Assembly: GCA_033032175.1 (NCBI GenBank)
Contig: CM065309.1
Coordinates: forward strand, 13,888,001-13,952,000
Source of the DNA: Saturnia japonica
Taxonomy: Eukaryota; Arthropoda; Insecta; Lepidoptera; Saturniidae
Reading direction: 5' to 3'
DNA: 64,000 nt
In this document: piece after piece, positions 1-12,100 of the stretch
How positions within the stretch are numbered: the stretch's first letter is position 1
How the letters are laid out: every line of letters begins with the position of its first letter
Notes under the pieces: generated by a model
What the model was told of the DNA's origin: nothing
Databases searched by the model: none
Seen by the model: the letters and a program-made list of their open reading frames with translations, nothing else
Made by a program: the position numbers and the translations under genes

Positions 1-462
1 ACTTAATGGGGCATCCATATCTGTTTCGGCTGGAAGGGCCGAAAAAGAGTTGGACACCGGTGTTGATTTTGTTGCCGCGGGGGCAACGGGTTTAGCGGGG
101 CGGCCATAGGGACCGGGGGTAAAAGATCGCTGTTGCGATTTTGCTCGGGACTTAGGGGCGTGGCTCGCGCTTGCGAGGTTAGTGGGGTGGGGGTACTCGG
201 TCGCAGGGACCGAGGCGGGTCGCGTGAAGCCGGGTGGCGCGGCGGCGGGTGAGATCGCGGCGGAGGTGGAGGGGATGGCGTGCGCGGTAACGGCGCTCTG
301 GTTGGCTGACGGCGGACGTAGCGAGTCCGCCATCTGTGACCTACTTCTATACTCATTGCTGAGCTCGGGCATGTGGAGGGACATAAAATTAACTAGGCGC
401 TGGTTTTCGGCTTCCAGCTGCCTAAAACGCGCTTCTAACTCGGCGTATTTTAATTCGGCCAT
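1..462 (-). CDS. Non-LTR retrotransposon ORF1 (gag-like), partial
   Basis: This frame reads leftward from an ATG at 462-460 and stays open for 154 codons to the first base of the window, so the protein is cut by the window edge. The first ~27 residues (MAELKYAELEARF...) are rich in alternating Glu, Leu, Lys and Arg, like a short coiled coil. The remainder is low-complexity, rich in Pro, Ala, Ser and Thr, and ends in a segment containing SNSFSAL and DMDAPL. That layout (N-terminal coiled coil, disordered linker, then an RNA-binding part that would lie outside the window) matches ORF1 proteins of Jockey/CR1-type LINEs, which bind element RNA. The zinc knuckles and the reverse transcriptase are not visible, so the clade is inferred. 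The codons are far more GC-rich than the flanking DNA. A gag protein of another retroelement is the main alternative. Confidence 0.6.
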   Translation of the reverse strand, partial: MAELKYAELEARFRQLEAENQRLVNFMSLHMPELSNEYRSRSQMADSLRPPSANQSAVTAHAIPSTSAAISPAAAPPGFTRPASVPATEYPHPTNLASASHAPKSRAKSQQRSFTPGPYGRPAKPVAPAATKSTPVSNSFSALPAETDMDAPLS

Positions 463-1290
463 CGCGGTGGCGGTTTGGAGGTCGGGGGAGTGAATTTTAT
501 TCACCTCCCTGCCTGGAGGGCAGGGGGGTACGCCGAATGAATTTAACGGGCTATCCGAGCCCGGAGCAATGAGACCTGTGTGTCACGGTGTAATGAAACA
601 CAGGAAAGGACCTATCGTTTCCCTAGGGGAGTCCCTAGCAGTCTTGTGGCAGAGGACGCAGGCCGGTATATACCGTGGCTCCGCCCAAACAACCACAAGG
701 ATGGATGGTAAGGATAGGAAGGGTTGGGTAGGAGACACCTGGGGCTTAACTATGCAAAAAGGCAAAGGCTAAGATTCCCAGGCCCGTCCGAGTTATCGTT
801 TACCTCAGAAGGAAGTAACCGGAGAGCGCTCGGGTCACGCCCCGTTCGTCTTCGTTAGCACCGTTAGGTATCCGACGAACGACCACTAAACCGTGGATTT
901 GCGTGTCTTTTGAAACAGGATTTCGCGCTGAAAAGCGCGTTTATTATCGTACTGAAAAGTACGGTCTTTTCGTGTGCACCGAAGTGCTACACGAAATGTG
1001 CGAGCGAGACGGCGCTATGCGCGCAACGAGTACCTAGATACTCGCTACACAACAATACACCGACCTCGCTATAAGACGCGGTATGAAAAGCTTAAAAAAC
1101 TAGCTTAGAACTGTGTACTCTGAACCGGCAGGCCTAGGACCGGGTCCGTGGATCAGGGTAAACAAGTTTGTACACTAGTTTAAGCAGAGCGCGAAATTCA
1201 GAGAGCGATCGAGAGCGCGAGCGGACACGTCCGTTCACGTCAGCGGTCGAAATCGGAATCCTTTGCTGGACCCTTTATCTACTTGTCCTT
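463..1290 (-). mobile_element. 5' leader of the left-edge retrotransposon
   Basis: This GC-rich block lies directly upstream of the ORF1 start on the same (-) strand and ends where the DNA becomes AT-rich near 1270-1300. No frame in it looks like a protein. It is about 830 bases long and contains a cluster of short perfect hairpins. The outer boundary is set by the composition change only; no target-site duplication was found. Confidence 0.5.
924..1044. other. Cluster of four stem-loops in the element leader
   Basis: On the + strand, 924-939 reads CGCGCT-GAAA-AGCGCG and 948-963 reads CGTACT-GAAA-AGTACG. 971-993 pairs CGTGTGCAC with GTGC-ACACG around a CGAA loop with one bulged T, and 1027-1044 pairs CGAGTA with TACTCG around a six-base loop. 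The first three have tetraloops and are spaced 7-8 bases apart. In the sense RNA of the element (- strand) the loops read TTTC, TTTC and TTCG. Confidence 0.75.
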
Positions 1291-1354
1291 TATATAAGAT
1301 GGTTCTCCTTACCTCTGTACACTATACTTCATAGTTAAATAAAAGTTTTGTGAG

Positions 1355-1545
1355 CGTGTGTCAATGATCGAGAAACTTCTGATCGACTTGACGGATTGAG
1401 CTTAATTTCAAATAATATATTTGTTTTTTAAAGACGATAGTTCATTACTATGTTAGAATCCGACATGTGGCACTGCGTATCAACTATTAACTAACGGAAA
1501 AAACAGAACTACGTCTGCTGGCCCATGTAGTAAAAAATAAAAGAA
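1355..1545 (+). repeat. Dispersed repeat R, copy 1
   Basis: It shares an ordered series of words with 19560-19770 and more weakly with 21370-21515: a CTTGACGGATTGA-like word, a GACGATAG/GACGATGG word, and a closing ACGTCTGC-GGCCC. The copies are diverged. The family was not identified. Confidence 0.5.
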
Positions 1546-2097
1546 AAAGATGTATTGATGTAATTTAAAACAGTTCAATTTTCGAGGAGGAAATTGGGGA
1601 ATACGAAATTATGATTTGCTGACCGCTTTTTCTCTTAAGACATAATTTGTAATTGTACTATTTACTCATACAATAGATACTGCGTACAATAGAAACTAAT
1701 AAAAAAAAGATAAAAAAAAGAAAAGAAAAAAAGTTAATAAAAAAAATTAACCTTGTAGATCAACGTTACCTTAACCCATTGTCTTTACAAAAATCCTTAA
1801 CAACGTGAAAGAATCTTTTAATTTCTTAAAATAGTTTTTGAAATTCGTCCATGTATCTCCAAGGTACCGGTTAACTAGTTTTTAATACAATTTTAAATAT
1901 CTGTGATTCATGGCTGATTAGATTTTGAATTTTAAATCACATGCTAATCGAATAACCGCATGGTAAAAACCCAATAAAGTCAAGTTATTTATTAATTATT
2001 CTAGTAAAAATTTATCTTTTTTTGGGTTTCCTAACTCATAATAAAAAAAAACGAAACCCTTAAGTATAGGATCACTGTTTCGTCAGTCTCTGTCTCC

Positions 2098-2132
<35 letters not shown>

Positions 2133-3059
2133 TCTGTTTGTGTGTCAAAACACTTTTTCTCGAAAACGATTTTCAACAAACGAACGAAGAGTATTGACAG
2201 ATTAACAGCTCTTTCTTTCAAAAAGAAAATTGTAGGCTATCGCATTAAAGTGATAGACAACAGAGACAGCACTTCATAGTTAAAATAACGCTCACGATCC
2301 GATTATCAAAACCTTTAAGGTACTTCCTTCTGACCAACTCTTGAAATTTCACACTAAGTAAGATCATTTAAATAACGTTTAGGAGTAAATCCAAAAATAG
2401 AGTTTCCTAAATCCGTGTGAAGTTATAAAGTAACAAAAATGTATTAAGGTTTTTTTTTCTCGAAAATTACTTTAGGTAGATGTTGAAATTAATGCCGACC
2501 TCCAACTACCACCAAACTAACCTCCTAGTTACAGCCAAATATATAATATCACTGAATTAAAACATGTTTTAAATTGTTTACGACCCTGGTTTTCATACCA
2601 GGAAGGTTGTTATGTAACAAATACTAAGGCTAGCTTAATTTGTTACGACGAATAAGAAGGAATAATTATAATATTTATATTATTCTGTTTTATTTTTATT
2701 GATCTATCAGTTGTAACACATTAAACTTTATACATTTATACGTCTCTGTCATAAAGACCAATATCATATACGAAACTTAACGACGAGCTACCGTGTTTTA
2801 TAAAAAAATCGTAAAATTAAGTTTATTGAAAAGTATTAAAATTGAAAGGTTAAGGATTAAGGTATTAAGGATTAATAATATAATATATTGAAACTATGTT
2901 TAGAAGTTATCTTTGAGTCTATATATCTATACTAATTTTCAATAGAACCTGAACACTAACGATAAAAATACCGTTACAAATAATAAAAGAGGCATACTAC
3001 CCTTAATCCTTAACCACTTAGTTCATTTTTTTTTACAACAAAGGTGGCAAAGATATTTA
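1546..3059. other. AT-rich DNA, no gene seen
   Basis: Only short chance frames and A/T runs are present, apart from the TGGC microsatellite at 2098-2130. Confidence 0.6.
2098..2130. repeat. TGGC tetranucleotide microsatellite
   Basis: About eight uninterrupted TGGC units in otherwise AT-rich DNA. Confidence 0.9.
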
Positions 3060-3300
3060 CGGACAGCCTGATCACATCAGCCATAGGTATCACTCGCGCG
3101 TTTCTGACCTTGAAACCCCCAAGAAGCAACCGAAGAAGAACCACAAAAAACTCTGGAAAACATTACTCACCGCAGGAACACGACTTTAGGTTATTTGGCT
3201 GCGACCTCCTGTAGGGTGGAGATTTTCTACCAGTTGGACTGCCCCAAGTAGAGAGAAATCTCCAAAGAAATGCTTCTGTGCCCTGGCTCTCTTACAATGG
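3060..3300 (-). repeat. CR1/SINE-type 3' tail repeat B, copy 1
   Basis: This is the reverse-strand copy of a family seen six times in the window. Its hallmarks in sense orientation are AGAGATTTCTCTCTACTTGG, GGCAGTCCAACTGG, GATCGCAGCCAAATAACC and TGTGTTCCTGCG. It belongs to the widely shared 3' tail of lepidopteran non-LTR elements and SINEs. Confidence 0.7.
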
Positions 3301-3354
3301 AATCATGAGGAATATCAAACTAGTTTCACGTAAACAAATTCATGCGTAGATACC

Positions 3355-3720
3355 GGATAGTTTTAAATAGACGAGCGGTCGCCCAATGATCGAAATTCAA
3401 CCAGCAACTTTTTGATTATAGCTTATTATCTGTTTTACATTTGCAGTATGAACGTAAACAGTGAATATTAAATGACTTTCTGTCACTTTTCACTGAGTAC
3501 CAATGTCAATGTTTTTGGGGGTCTAAGTTAAATGGCATTGGTCGTTGTAGTATCCGCAATATTATTTAATTTAATACATTACTAACTCATGTTATATATA
3601 AATTTTAGCTTTCTGCACTCCTTCTCCATGTGAACTTTAACCAGGTTAAATATTACAGTCCTTCATGTACGCATTATGCTTAAAAAGGAGTCCAAAGTGA
3701 TCTCCTCATGTATTAAAATA
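3355..3720 (+). repeat. Dispersed repeat X, copy 1
   Basis: It is co-linear with 23735-24090 over about 350 bases. Shared words include GGTCGCCC, ACTTTTTGAT, TGTCACTTTTC, GGGGTCTAAGTT and CTCCTTCTCCAT. Both copies are in the same orientation and no coding potential is visible. Confidence 0.65.
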
Positions 3721-3792
3721 TAACATACATCTATAAATACTATAAATCTAAATTTACTATATACTATATAGTACTTACTACTAATATATAAT

Positions 3793-3826
3793 ATGTTCAC
3801 TATAAATCTATATTTATAGTGAACAT
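3793..3826. repeat. Perfect 15-bp hairpin
   Basis: ATGTTCACTATAAAT at 3793-3807 is followed by loop CTAT and its exact reverse complement at 3812-3826. Similar TATAAATCT words occur just upstream. It could be the core of a small palindromic element. Confidence 0.8.
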
Positions 3827-6019
3827 TGATGTTTTTTAAAATAATATTAGCGATAAATATTATTTAACTTCCTCAATGAATCAAAAAGTAAATTTAAGGT
3901 TTCATGATAAATGAATTATGTTTTAATTAAACGAAAAATAAGTACGATTAATTATAAAATTGTAATTGGACTATAAAACTTTAAAACAGTCATCTTTAAG
4001 AAGTCTTCAAATCAACATTTAAAAGGTTTGAAAAGTTAGAAAATAAAGCTCAGAATTTTCGAATGTTAGCGATAGACTCCAATCGAGACGTATCAGTGTG
4101 AATCATGTTCATAATATCGATGATCAAGAAATAATCGAACAGTGCAAAAATAATCTTTATATTCTTATAAACTGGAAAAAAGAAATATTACTTTGGATAA
4201 TGTCTTTAGAAAATTTATTCCGTTCCAATTTTTTTTTTTCGTTTAAAACCCCATGATTGTGTATTCAATATAAAATTTAGATTCCTACCGGCCTACAATG
4301 TAGGCACTATAAATACACATTACAAAATTACAAAAAATAGCAATTTTATAATAACCAAAATTATTAGTAATTTTTTTATTGTTTCTATTTGTTTATTTTT
4401 TGTCGAATATAGAATCGCTGTGTAAATAGAATTTACGTCTTTGTAGAAATTTCACATAAATTTGAGTATGTTGAATAGTAATTTTACATTAGTAGAAACA
4501 ACAACAAAATTGTATAGAAGTGATATATATTGTTAACACATTTGAAACTTTAATCAAACAAAGAGTATTCTTTGTCTCATTTATGTAAATGCTTCTTCCG
4601 ACAATTTACTCCTAAATTATTTTCAATTTTATACATTTACATATGGTGACAATTTGGTGGAGGCTTAGCAAGGATAGTCATTTAATGATGTATGTACTAT
4701 TAGAACACGTCCACTTCGACCTCGAATAATCGACTAACGCCTGCAAATGTTTACATTTGCGCCGACAACGTCCACTGCGCCGCGCGAACCATCGATTAGT
4801 TGCAAAATGCTCGCGGCCAAATTGAGTTCAGGGTCGAATGGGTCGCCTCCGGGTATTGAGCAAAACGCATCACACAGTGCACCAATTTGACCAACAATTA
4901 ATACAAAATAAATATTTACTTCCCTTAATCCAAAACATAAAAACCTCCAAGTAACTAAGTTATTGTAAAAAAAAAATATCTTTATATTTTTCACAGAGAC
5001 AATTTTTGTTAATTAACTTTAACGTACCTTCAGTAATTTCGGGTAACTATCAATGCTTTAGTCAAGATTTCGTAAAGGATTGATTTTAAAAAAATACGAA
5101 AACTTTATTATTTTAATCCATCTTTATTCAAAACGGAATATACCAAATTTATGGTTTACTTTTAAAAACAATAAAACACTCACACAAAATCTCATCTCTA
5201 ACATCAAAAATCAAAATCAACTAGAGCGTATATAAAAATAATAATGGTAGATTTTACATTATTAACTTAAACCCACCGCGCAACGTCGCAAATGAAACCT
5301 TTTGTCCTTTATTACTACATATTTCTATTTCCAGTCATTTCAGCTGTGCCTCGATGAATCAGTCAGGATCTCTTCTTTTATCTACATATATTACATAGAT
5401 TTTAACATGGTGGTAGAACATTTTTCTTATGCTCGCCTAGCTGTCTACCACCCTTAAGCTGAATATCTGTTGCCAATCACCTAAAATAAGTGTTTTCTGG
5501 CTTCTGCAAATAATTGATATTATTGGAGTGGGAAGTTTTAAATTAGGCTAAAATAACCTACAACATCAAACTTATATCATTTATATTTTTACGCCAGGCA
5601 TCAACATAATGAGGGTGTTAGTTTATTTATTGTCTAGGTTCGATAAGACGTGAATAGTTCAGGAAGGTTTCAAGGTACATTTAATGTTGTTGACCTTTTT
5701 TTATTATCTTGTTATTTAAGTATTTTTTTATTATTTATTCATGAACGCATTTTACGTCTTATATATTCTGCAATACAATTGTTTTATTTTTATTAGGTTA
5801 TACGTTGACTAAATATTACGACTAAAGTAACCTTACCCTACGTGCAGGTAAGATAGACGCTTGTTTTAAACAACTTTCAAAATAATTACCTATTAGAATC
5901 AATATTTCACCGGAATTCAAATCAATTCGAATACAGTATAAAAACAATTAATCAGCAATCACAGTTAAAGTTGTTCTTTGTCACAACTTCAATCATTGGT
6001 TTTTCCCATTTATCATTTA
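3827..6019. other. AT-rich DNA with one GC-richer patch
   Basis: No convincing gene. A short - strand frame at 4734-4994 (86 codons) has a more protein-like, GC-richer C-terminal half (positions 4740-4870), but its N-terminal half is A/T-driven. I do not recognise it. Confidence 0.45.
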
Positions 6020-6335
6020 TCTACACTAATATTATAAAAAGGAAAGATTTTGTTTGTTTGATATTGATTTTGATGTTTTTTTTGTTTTTATTTTTGTTTG
6101 CAATGGATAAACACAAAAACTACTGGACCGATTTAAAAAATTCTTTCACGAGTATACAGCTGCAGTATCAGCGCTAGTAACATAGGCTATACTATAATTT
6201 CAAAAATTAATTTATTCTTCATAAAAATGTCGATAGTTTTACAAGAAATGTATAAAAAATTGCATACATGGGTGCGTTGGCGATTCTTGTCGTATAAACT
6301 TAACACGGATGAAACCGTGGTGCACAGCTAGTGTT
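6020..6335 (-). repeat. TGCCCGCG-type interspersed repeat, copy 1
   Basis: On + it runs from ACTAATATTATAAAAAGG through TTTGTTTGTTTG and ACTGGACCGATTTAAAAAA to CGGATGAAACCGTGGTGCAC-AGCTAG. This is the reverse complement layout of lepidopteran repeats that begin CTAGCTGTGCCC. The short + strand frame inside it is part of the repeat, not a gene. Confidence 0.6.
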
Positions 6336-7029
6336 AAATATATTTGTAGCTTGTATAACTTGTAGTTGATATTTGTTGTTTAAAAAAACTTTTCCATAAT
6401 GTGATGTATCATAAAAACCGACTCGTTTCATTCACTTTTTATTGCTTCATTTTTGAAGGTATTTTGTAACATTATGTACTTTGCTTCACACTAACTTTTC
6501 ACCATCGTTGCATATTATTGCAAATTATATATTTGTCACTCGACTCAGAATTTTCATATTACAATAACGGCAAGTATTACTCTAATTTTAGATTAAGTAA
6601 CATTACAGCTGTACAAATGTAACTTAAAAATAAATTATGTACGGCGGTAACTATTTCGTATCAATAAAAAAAATCGTTTACATAAATATGATTTTGCAGT
6701 TCGTGATCTAAGTATAATTTAATATCTAAATTGGTATTTATTTATAAACAAGTGTTTTCATAACTGTCTTAAATTTACAATTTACAGTTAAAATAAAATA
6801 TATGAAATAGATTTCTTTGATATCACTTACTTACATAATAGATGTGATTTGTTAGAAATCCTATCCGATACAAACGAAATATGATCATATACAAACAGAT
6901 AAGGTAACTACAAAACATTATTACTTTACATAATTATAATAGTTATTTATGTGGTTACAATGAAATATAGACAAAACAAGTGGAAATATTAAATTGGTGG
7001 TAAGTTTAATTCTATATTATAAAGAATTA
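6336..7029. other. AT-rich DNA, nothing recognised
   Basis: No long frames, splice-flanked exons or repeats shared with the rest of the window were noticed. Confidence 0.5.
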
Positions 7030-7190
7030 AATAGATATATAGAGAGATAATGTAGAGAAATTTCTAGATTTCTCTCTACTTGGGGCAGTCCGCCTGGAGG
7101 AATACCTCCTCCAGCCTATAGGAGATCGCAGCCAAAATAACCTTGTGTTGTGTTCCTGCGATGAGTAGGGTTTCCAAAGCACCTTAAATT
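7030..7190 (+). repeat. Repeat B, copy 2
   Basis: It carries the B hallmarks in order: ATTTCTCTCTACTTGGGGCA, a CCTCC-rich segment, GATCGCAGCC and TTGTGTTGTGTTCCTGCGAT. The 3' part is truncated. Confidence 0.7.
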
Positions 7191-8804
7191 AATTAGATTT
7201 AGAAATTAGAATTCATGACATCGATCCAGGACTTGCTTCGTTTCATCTTCGCCTTTGATAGGCCTCCTGAAGGTTCACAGTACGACAGACGGCTTAGCTG
7301 TAAATGCGTGAGGTTGAAGATCCTCTTCACGATATATGAAAATGCAATTATAATTTATGTTACATAATAAAGATCAATGGAGATTCTGCATTAATTTATT
7401 CGTCTTTGATGGTGAAAACTATTTCAACCAATATTAGGCTTTTAATGTTTCTTTTAAAACGATTTCAATTATATTGAATTCTATTCTTTTCGTACTTAGT
7501 CACTGAAAACCTCGTATATAATCATGCCAAATAGAATTTTCAACATGTATTCATTTGAACTTTTCTTTCTCAATTTGAATTTTAAATCTTATATCAACGA
7601 TAGAGCACCGCAGATTTCATAGCTAATATACGACCTTCCAAAATAATAAATAATTTATTTTTATATGTCATAATTGTGCATGCCCTAAAATTATCTATAA
7701 TATATAAATACGTCAATTATGACATAAAACATGTAAACAATGATAAAAAGAATTAGAATTAAAATATTATTAAAAAATACAACAGTGCTGATGAAAAAAC
7801 CTAAAAGGAACGCAAGTAATATAAAACACTCAACTCAACATACAAATTTGTAAATTTAAAACAATCTAACTGATGCCTTTGAAATACATATACGAAGTAT
7901 ATATAAATAAGAAGAAAGTAAATAAAAGAAACTAAAGATAAATAATATTATTATATTGATATAGTACAATCATAACACAGTTCCATACATTTTGACACAA
8001 CTAAACTGGATTTAAGCTAAAACTGAATTTAACTTTTCTGTTGTAAGTCGCCCTTAGATTTTCATACTATATGTATCCTTTGGACCTTGATACATTAAAT
8101 ATATGTGGTCATGTATACTTTTTTTTATTTGGCTGTAAAAATAGTTGGTCTTTCAAGTTCAAGTGAGCGATACTGCTTTTATAATGAGTTGAGCAATAAA
8201 ATATAGAATAAAATGAAGTAAAATCGAAAATCAAACAATCAATTAAATTGAGCAATGAATATGATGATGTAATTTATGTAATAAGCATAATGAATAAAAC
8301 AATGGAGTTTATAAATTATATCATTCCTTCAAGCTAGGTCATAGACTCATCACAAATTCGGATTGCTTGGCTGTTTATGGGTAGAAGGGGCACAACGTCG
8401 TAATCTAGATTGATTGGCCAGTTTACTCGCTCTAATATGTTTAAACTAATAAGTAAGCGAAATGAAAGAATATTTTCGCAGTTTCATTTAAAATAAATAT
8501 TAATAAAAAGTGTAAATGGTAAGAAAATTAATAAATAATGCATGAAATAGTTACATTAAATAAAAGTTTTTTCTTAAATTAAAACGATGATTATATCATG
8601 GTAAGCGAAATTAATTGTGGTTGTTGTTTTGCCACAATACAGAAATTTGCCATTTTCCGTATTTTTCAACGTTATTAACTTCGGAGTCTCTTTTACAAGT
8701 AAACACAAAAAATCGGACATTCTGCCAAATCCACAATGAAACGATAATAGTTATTTCAAAAACAACATTGTAACTAATTACACAGCTGACGGCTTGTTTA
8801 AAAT
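7191..8804. other. AT-rich DNA with a short dispersed repeat
   Basis: No gene seen. Positions 7978-8055 (TTCCATACATTTTGACACAA, then AAGCTAAAACTGAA) match 51370-51460 on the same strand, so they belong to a short dispersed repeat. Confidence 0.5.
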
Positions 8805-8985
8805 TGAGCAATTCTTGTATATGTAATTGGTTCATTAAACGGCTCCATCGATTTAGATGAAACTTTCCATTTAGATAATTTTTTACAATCCAAATTTACC
8901 TAGATAGGTGTATTTCTTTTTTTGTTTATAAGACACCGAGCACAGCTCAGTCGCCCAGATATTAATTATGTCTCAAAATTACAAC
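8805..8985 (+). repeat. Dispersed repeat D, copy 1
   Basis: It matches 19060-19205 in order: GAGCAATTCTTGTA, AAACGGCTC/AAACGGTTC, GATGAAA, a TTTACCTAG/TTTCACCTAG word and GTCGCC(C/T)AGATATT. It is an interspersed repeat of unknown class. Confidence 0.55.
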
Positions 8986-9111
8986 TACCATTCAAAAATG
9001 TATTTATAAATGAACAGGCACATCTTTCACACTATTATTTTTTTGTATTGTAAGACTTTTAAATACTTGGCTTGGGACTGCAACCCACTAAATAAGATTT
9101 GGTGATCCCCT

Positions 9112-9129
9112 TGTGGGTCGCGACCCACA
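9112..9129. repeat. 18-bp perfect palindrome TGTGGGTCGCGACCCACA
   Basis: It lies in a short segment (about 9055-9145) resembling the ends of hAT-type MITEs (...GGGTCGCGACCC...). A second terminus was not found, so this is probably a fragment. Confidence 0.6.
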
Positions 9130-12100
9130 GGTTGAAAATAATGGAGCTAGGTACTTCACATATTTATATCGTCAATATGCAAAAAACCATTACCTATGTA
9201 TTTTATACCTAGTAGTGACTTTGTTTATTACATAAAATAAGGCAAGTACCTACCATGTACCTATTTATACGTCTAACTCGACAACTGTAGTAATCAAAAA
9301 GAAATGTAGCAAAATATTTTTATACCTACTATTGCCAAATGAACAACCTCGTAACTAAAGCGTATCGACTCTATCTTTAAAAAAATATATTGATGACATC
9401 AAAAAAAAAAAAATATTGCAATACATAATTTGTACTCACAACTTGTGACGTAAGATTATGACTATAGTATTATACTATTTATAGCAATATTAAAACCTTA
9501 AGCACATTACGTTCCTACGTTAAGTGTAAACCTTAATAGTATGAACACAACAAACATTATTCACGAGTAGTTAGCAAATCTCAACGTTAGATAATAATGA
9601 GCTAGTAGTCCTACAAATGCTACTGAATCACTGCGAGAATAAATTTTATTTATTAGATTAATTACTGGTTTATATTAAGGCCATGATTCTACTATAAAGA
9701 ACAATATTATATACACATTACGCATAATCGTAATAATATATGTACATATATATCGTAATAAACCTTATTACCATACCCAAAAATAGTACATGATTAGAAT
9801 TATTTGAATCGAGTTATATTATGGTAATTTTATTATAGTTAAGTTTTAGTAGAAGAACATAAATATAAGAAAATTATAACTTTTATATGTTTAAAGAAAT
9901 AATATCCGGAACTATTGATTCGATTCTGAAAATTATGTCTCTGATAGAATGTTACATTTCCCCTTAGCGATATAGACTATTTTTTATTATTATCAAATTT
10001 TAAATTGTTATTAATATAGGTCGCTAGTATGATATAAACCGATTAAAAATGACTAAATATGAAGATAAAAATGAAGTCATTATTATTACTTAAATATTAT
10101 GTAAAAACATATAAATAAAAGAATTACAGTATAAGAGTGGATACCTAGGCAACGAAGCCACGGAGGAATGATACCTATGTAGGTAAACTTGAATAACGAA
10201 ACATTATCTCAATACAAAATGTAATCCAAATCATTAAATCCGTTTCCGAGAACCTATATAATTGCAAACCCACATAAATTATATACATATACTATATACC
10301 TGCAATATCGTTTTAACACGTGCCAAAACGAACGATATATCGATACGATACCTATATCATGGAAAGAACAAATATGTGTTTAAAATAATTGTACCTATAT
10401 TTTATAATTGAAATGAAGCAATATTCATTTTTAATAGCCAAAATTATCATTCAAATTTATAGTACTAGTGACTTAAACGAGCCAAGAGTGTTTAAGTAAA
10501 CAATAACATAAAAAAAAAAAACAATCATTAAAACTTTTTCAAAAAATTACGCATATTCTTTTACGTAAATTATGAACGGTTTATTATATAACATTTATTC
10601 ATCTTTGTTTATTTGATTTATGTTTATAATGCAAATGAATGATACCTAAGTAACAGCATTTAAGATTCTATAGGAGATATATAAATTATATTACAGGAAA
10701 TATAAAGTTGTCCACTTGATAAACTTGATATAGAGTCAGCTGATAGGCCCTTGATATTGCCTCGAATCTTTAATCGAAAGCTCGTTGAGGCCAAATTTCG
10801 GAACGATGGCCAATGTATGGCAGATCGTCAGTGATCTCGCTTACCTACAAGAGATACGTTCGTTCACTTCGCAAAAGAGTCAGGGTTAGCAATTCTTGTT
10901 GGCCTTGTATTTTGTACTGTCGTTCTGTGCCGTTGTCCAGAGTACAGTACGTACTATAATTGAAAATTACACATATTTAGGCTATACGTTATCATAAATT
11001 CGGTCACCAAGTTGTACATACAACATACATATATTATCAAATTTACAATAGGTAGATAATTGCCTTTTTTAAAAAAAAAATTAAGATTAAAGTAGGTACA
11101 TAGAAGAGATAAGTTATTAACCTCGATAGAATAGATTGGCTCAGAAATGTAGCTAGAAATCAGGGGTCGGCCCGACCGGTATGTCATCCGTTTGACGTTT
11201 ACTACACTTGACCGTGACAAATAACTTATACAATTTTTTTCAAATGTAGCAAATTCTTGTAAACCTATGAGATGTCTCGAGCTATTTATATAGGTATGAA
11301 AAGAAAAAAGAAGTGACTAACTATAGATAAAACACTCCAAAAAAGTCGACCGCCGCCTGGGAAGCCACTACGTATTTGTTTTCTACTCTAGCTACCCTCC
11401 AAAGGCACTATTTTTTCACCCCGTGTGGTTGCTAACCGTGCTAACTACACCACTGGATGGGTTATTTCTAAAAACACGTTTATATAAATTGGAAATTCAT
11501 TTAATTTTCAAACAACATATCATTTATATTCACGTTATTCGTGTTGCTAGCCAAATCCGTTATATGCAAATCTTATTATTTAGAGAGTTAAATGACTAAT
11601 CGGAATAGCTAACGTATATTTACCTAAATTTTAAGGATTTAAAGTAACGTAGAGTACATACTAATAATTATTTATCTCTTAAATTCTGGAAGATTAGTGA
11701 AGTTTCAATTCCGGAATTTTACAAAAAAAGACAAGTTATTTATGCTGTTTGATTATTATTAATTATTATTATCAAAACTGTTAAATTAAATATCTTTGTT
11801 TTACATATAGGTAAACAAAACAAAGAATAGTTTTTTAGTTTTTGTGTTTATTCGGTTGAGTGGTTTAGTTTAGTTTAGTAGCGCTTCTATACACAAAAGC
11901 TATATACTTTACTATCTCTTGCACTAAATGCCTTTAAATAAATAAAAAATATTCGCCTATATGTAAAATAAAGCACTATTTGTTACGAATTGTATATAAA
12001 GTGTTATAAAATAATATGTAATTTCTAAAATTCCAGAATGAAAACGTCTTTACTATCATTACGAAATTTTAGATAAAATTAGTATCCACTCTATGTTACT

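Noticed and set aside
3..356. 117-residue - strand frame at the left edge
   Set aside because: It is extremely rich in Pro, Arg and Ser and overlaps the ORF1 frame (1-462), which starts at a better ATG with a coiled-coil-like N-terminus. It is treated as a shadow.
182..493. 103-residue + frame opposite ORF1
   Set aside because: GC-rich DNA gives long open frames on both strands; no recognisable content.
2098..2130. Possible CRISPR-like or tandem regulatory array
   Set aside because: It is a simple uninterrupted TGGC microsatellite with no spacers.
4734..4994. 86-codon - strand frame as a gene
   Set aside because: The N-terminal half is A/T-driven and there is no splice or family evidence; only a GC-richer patch is odd.
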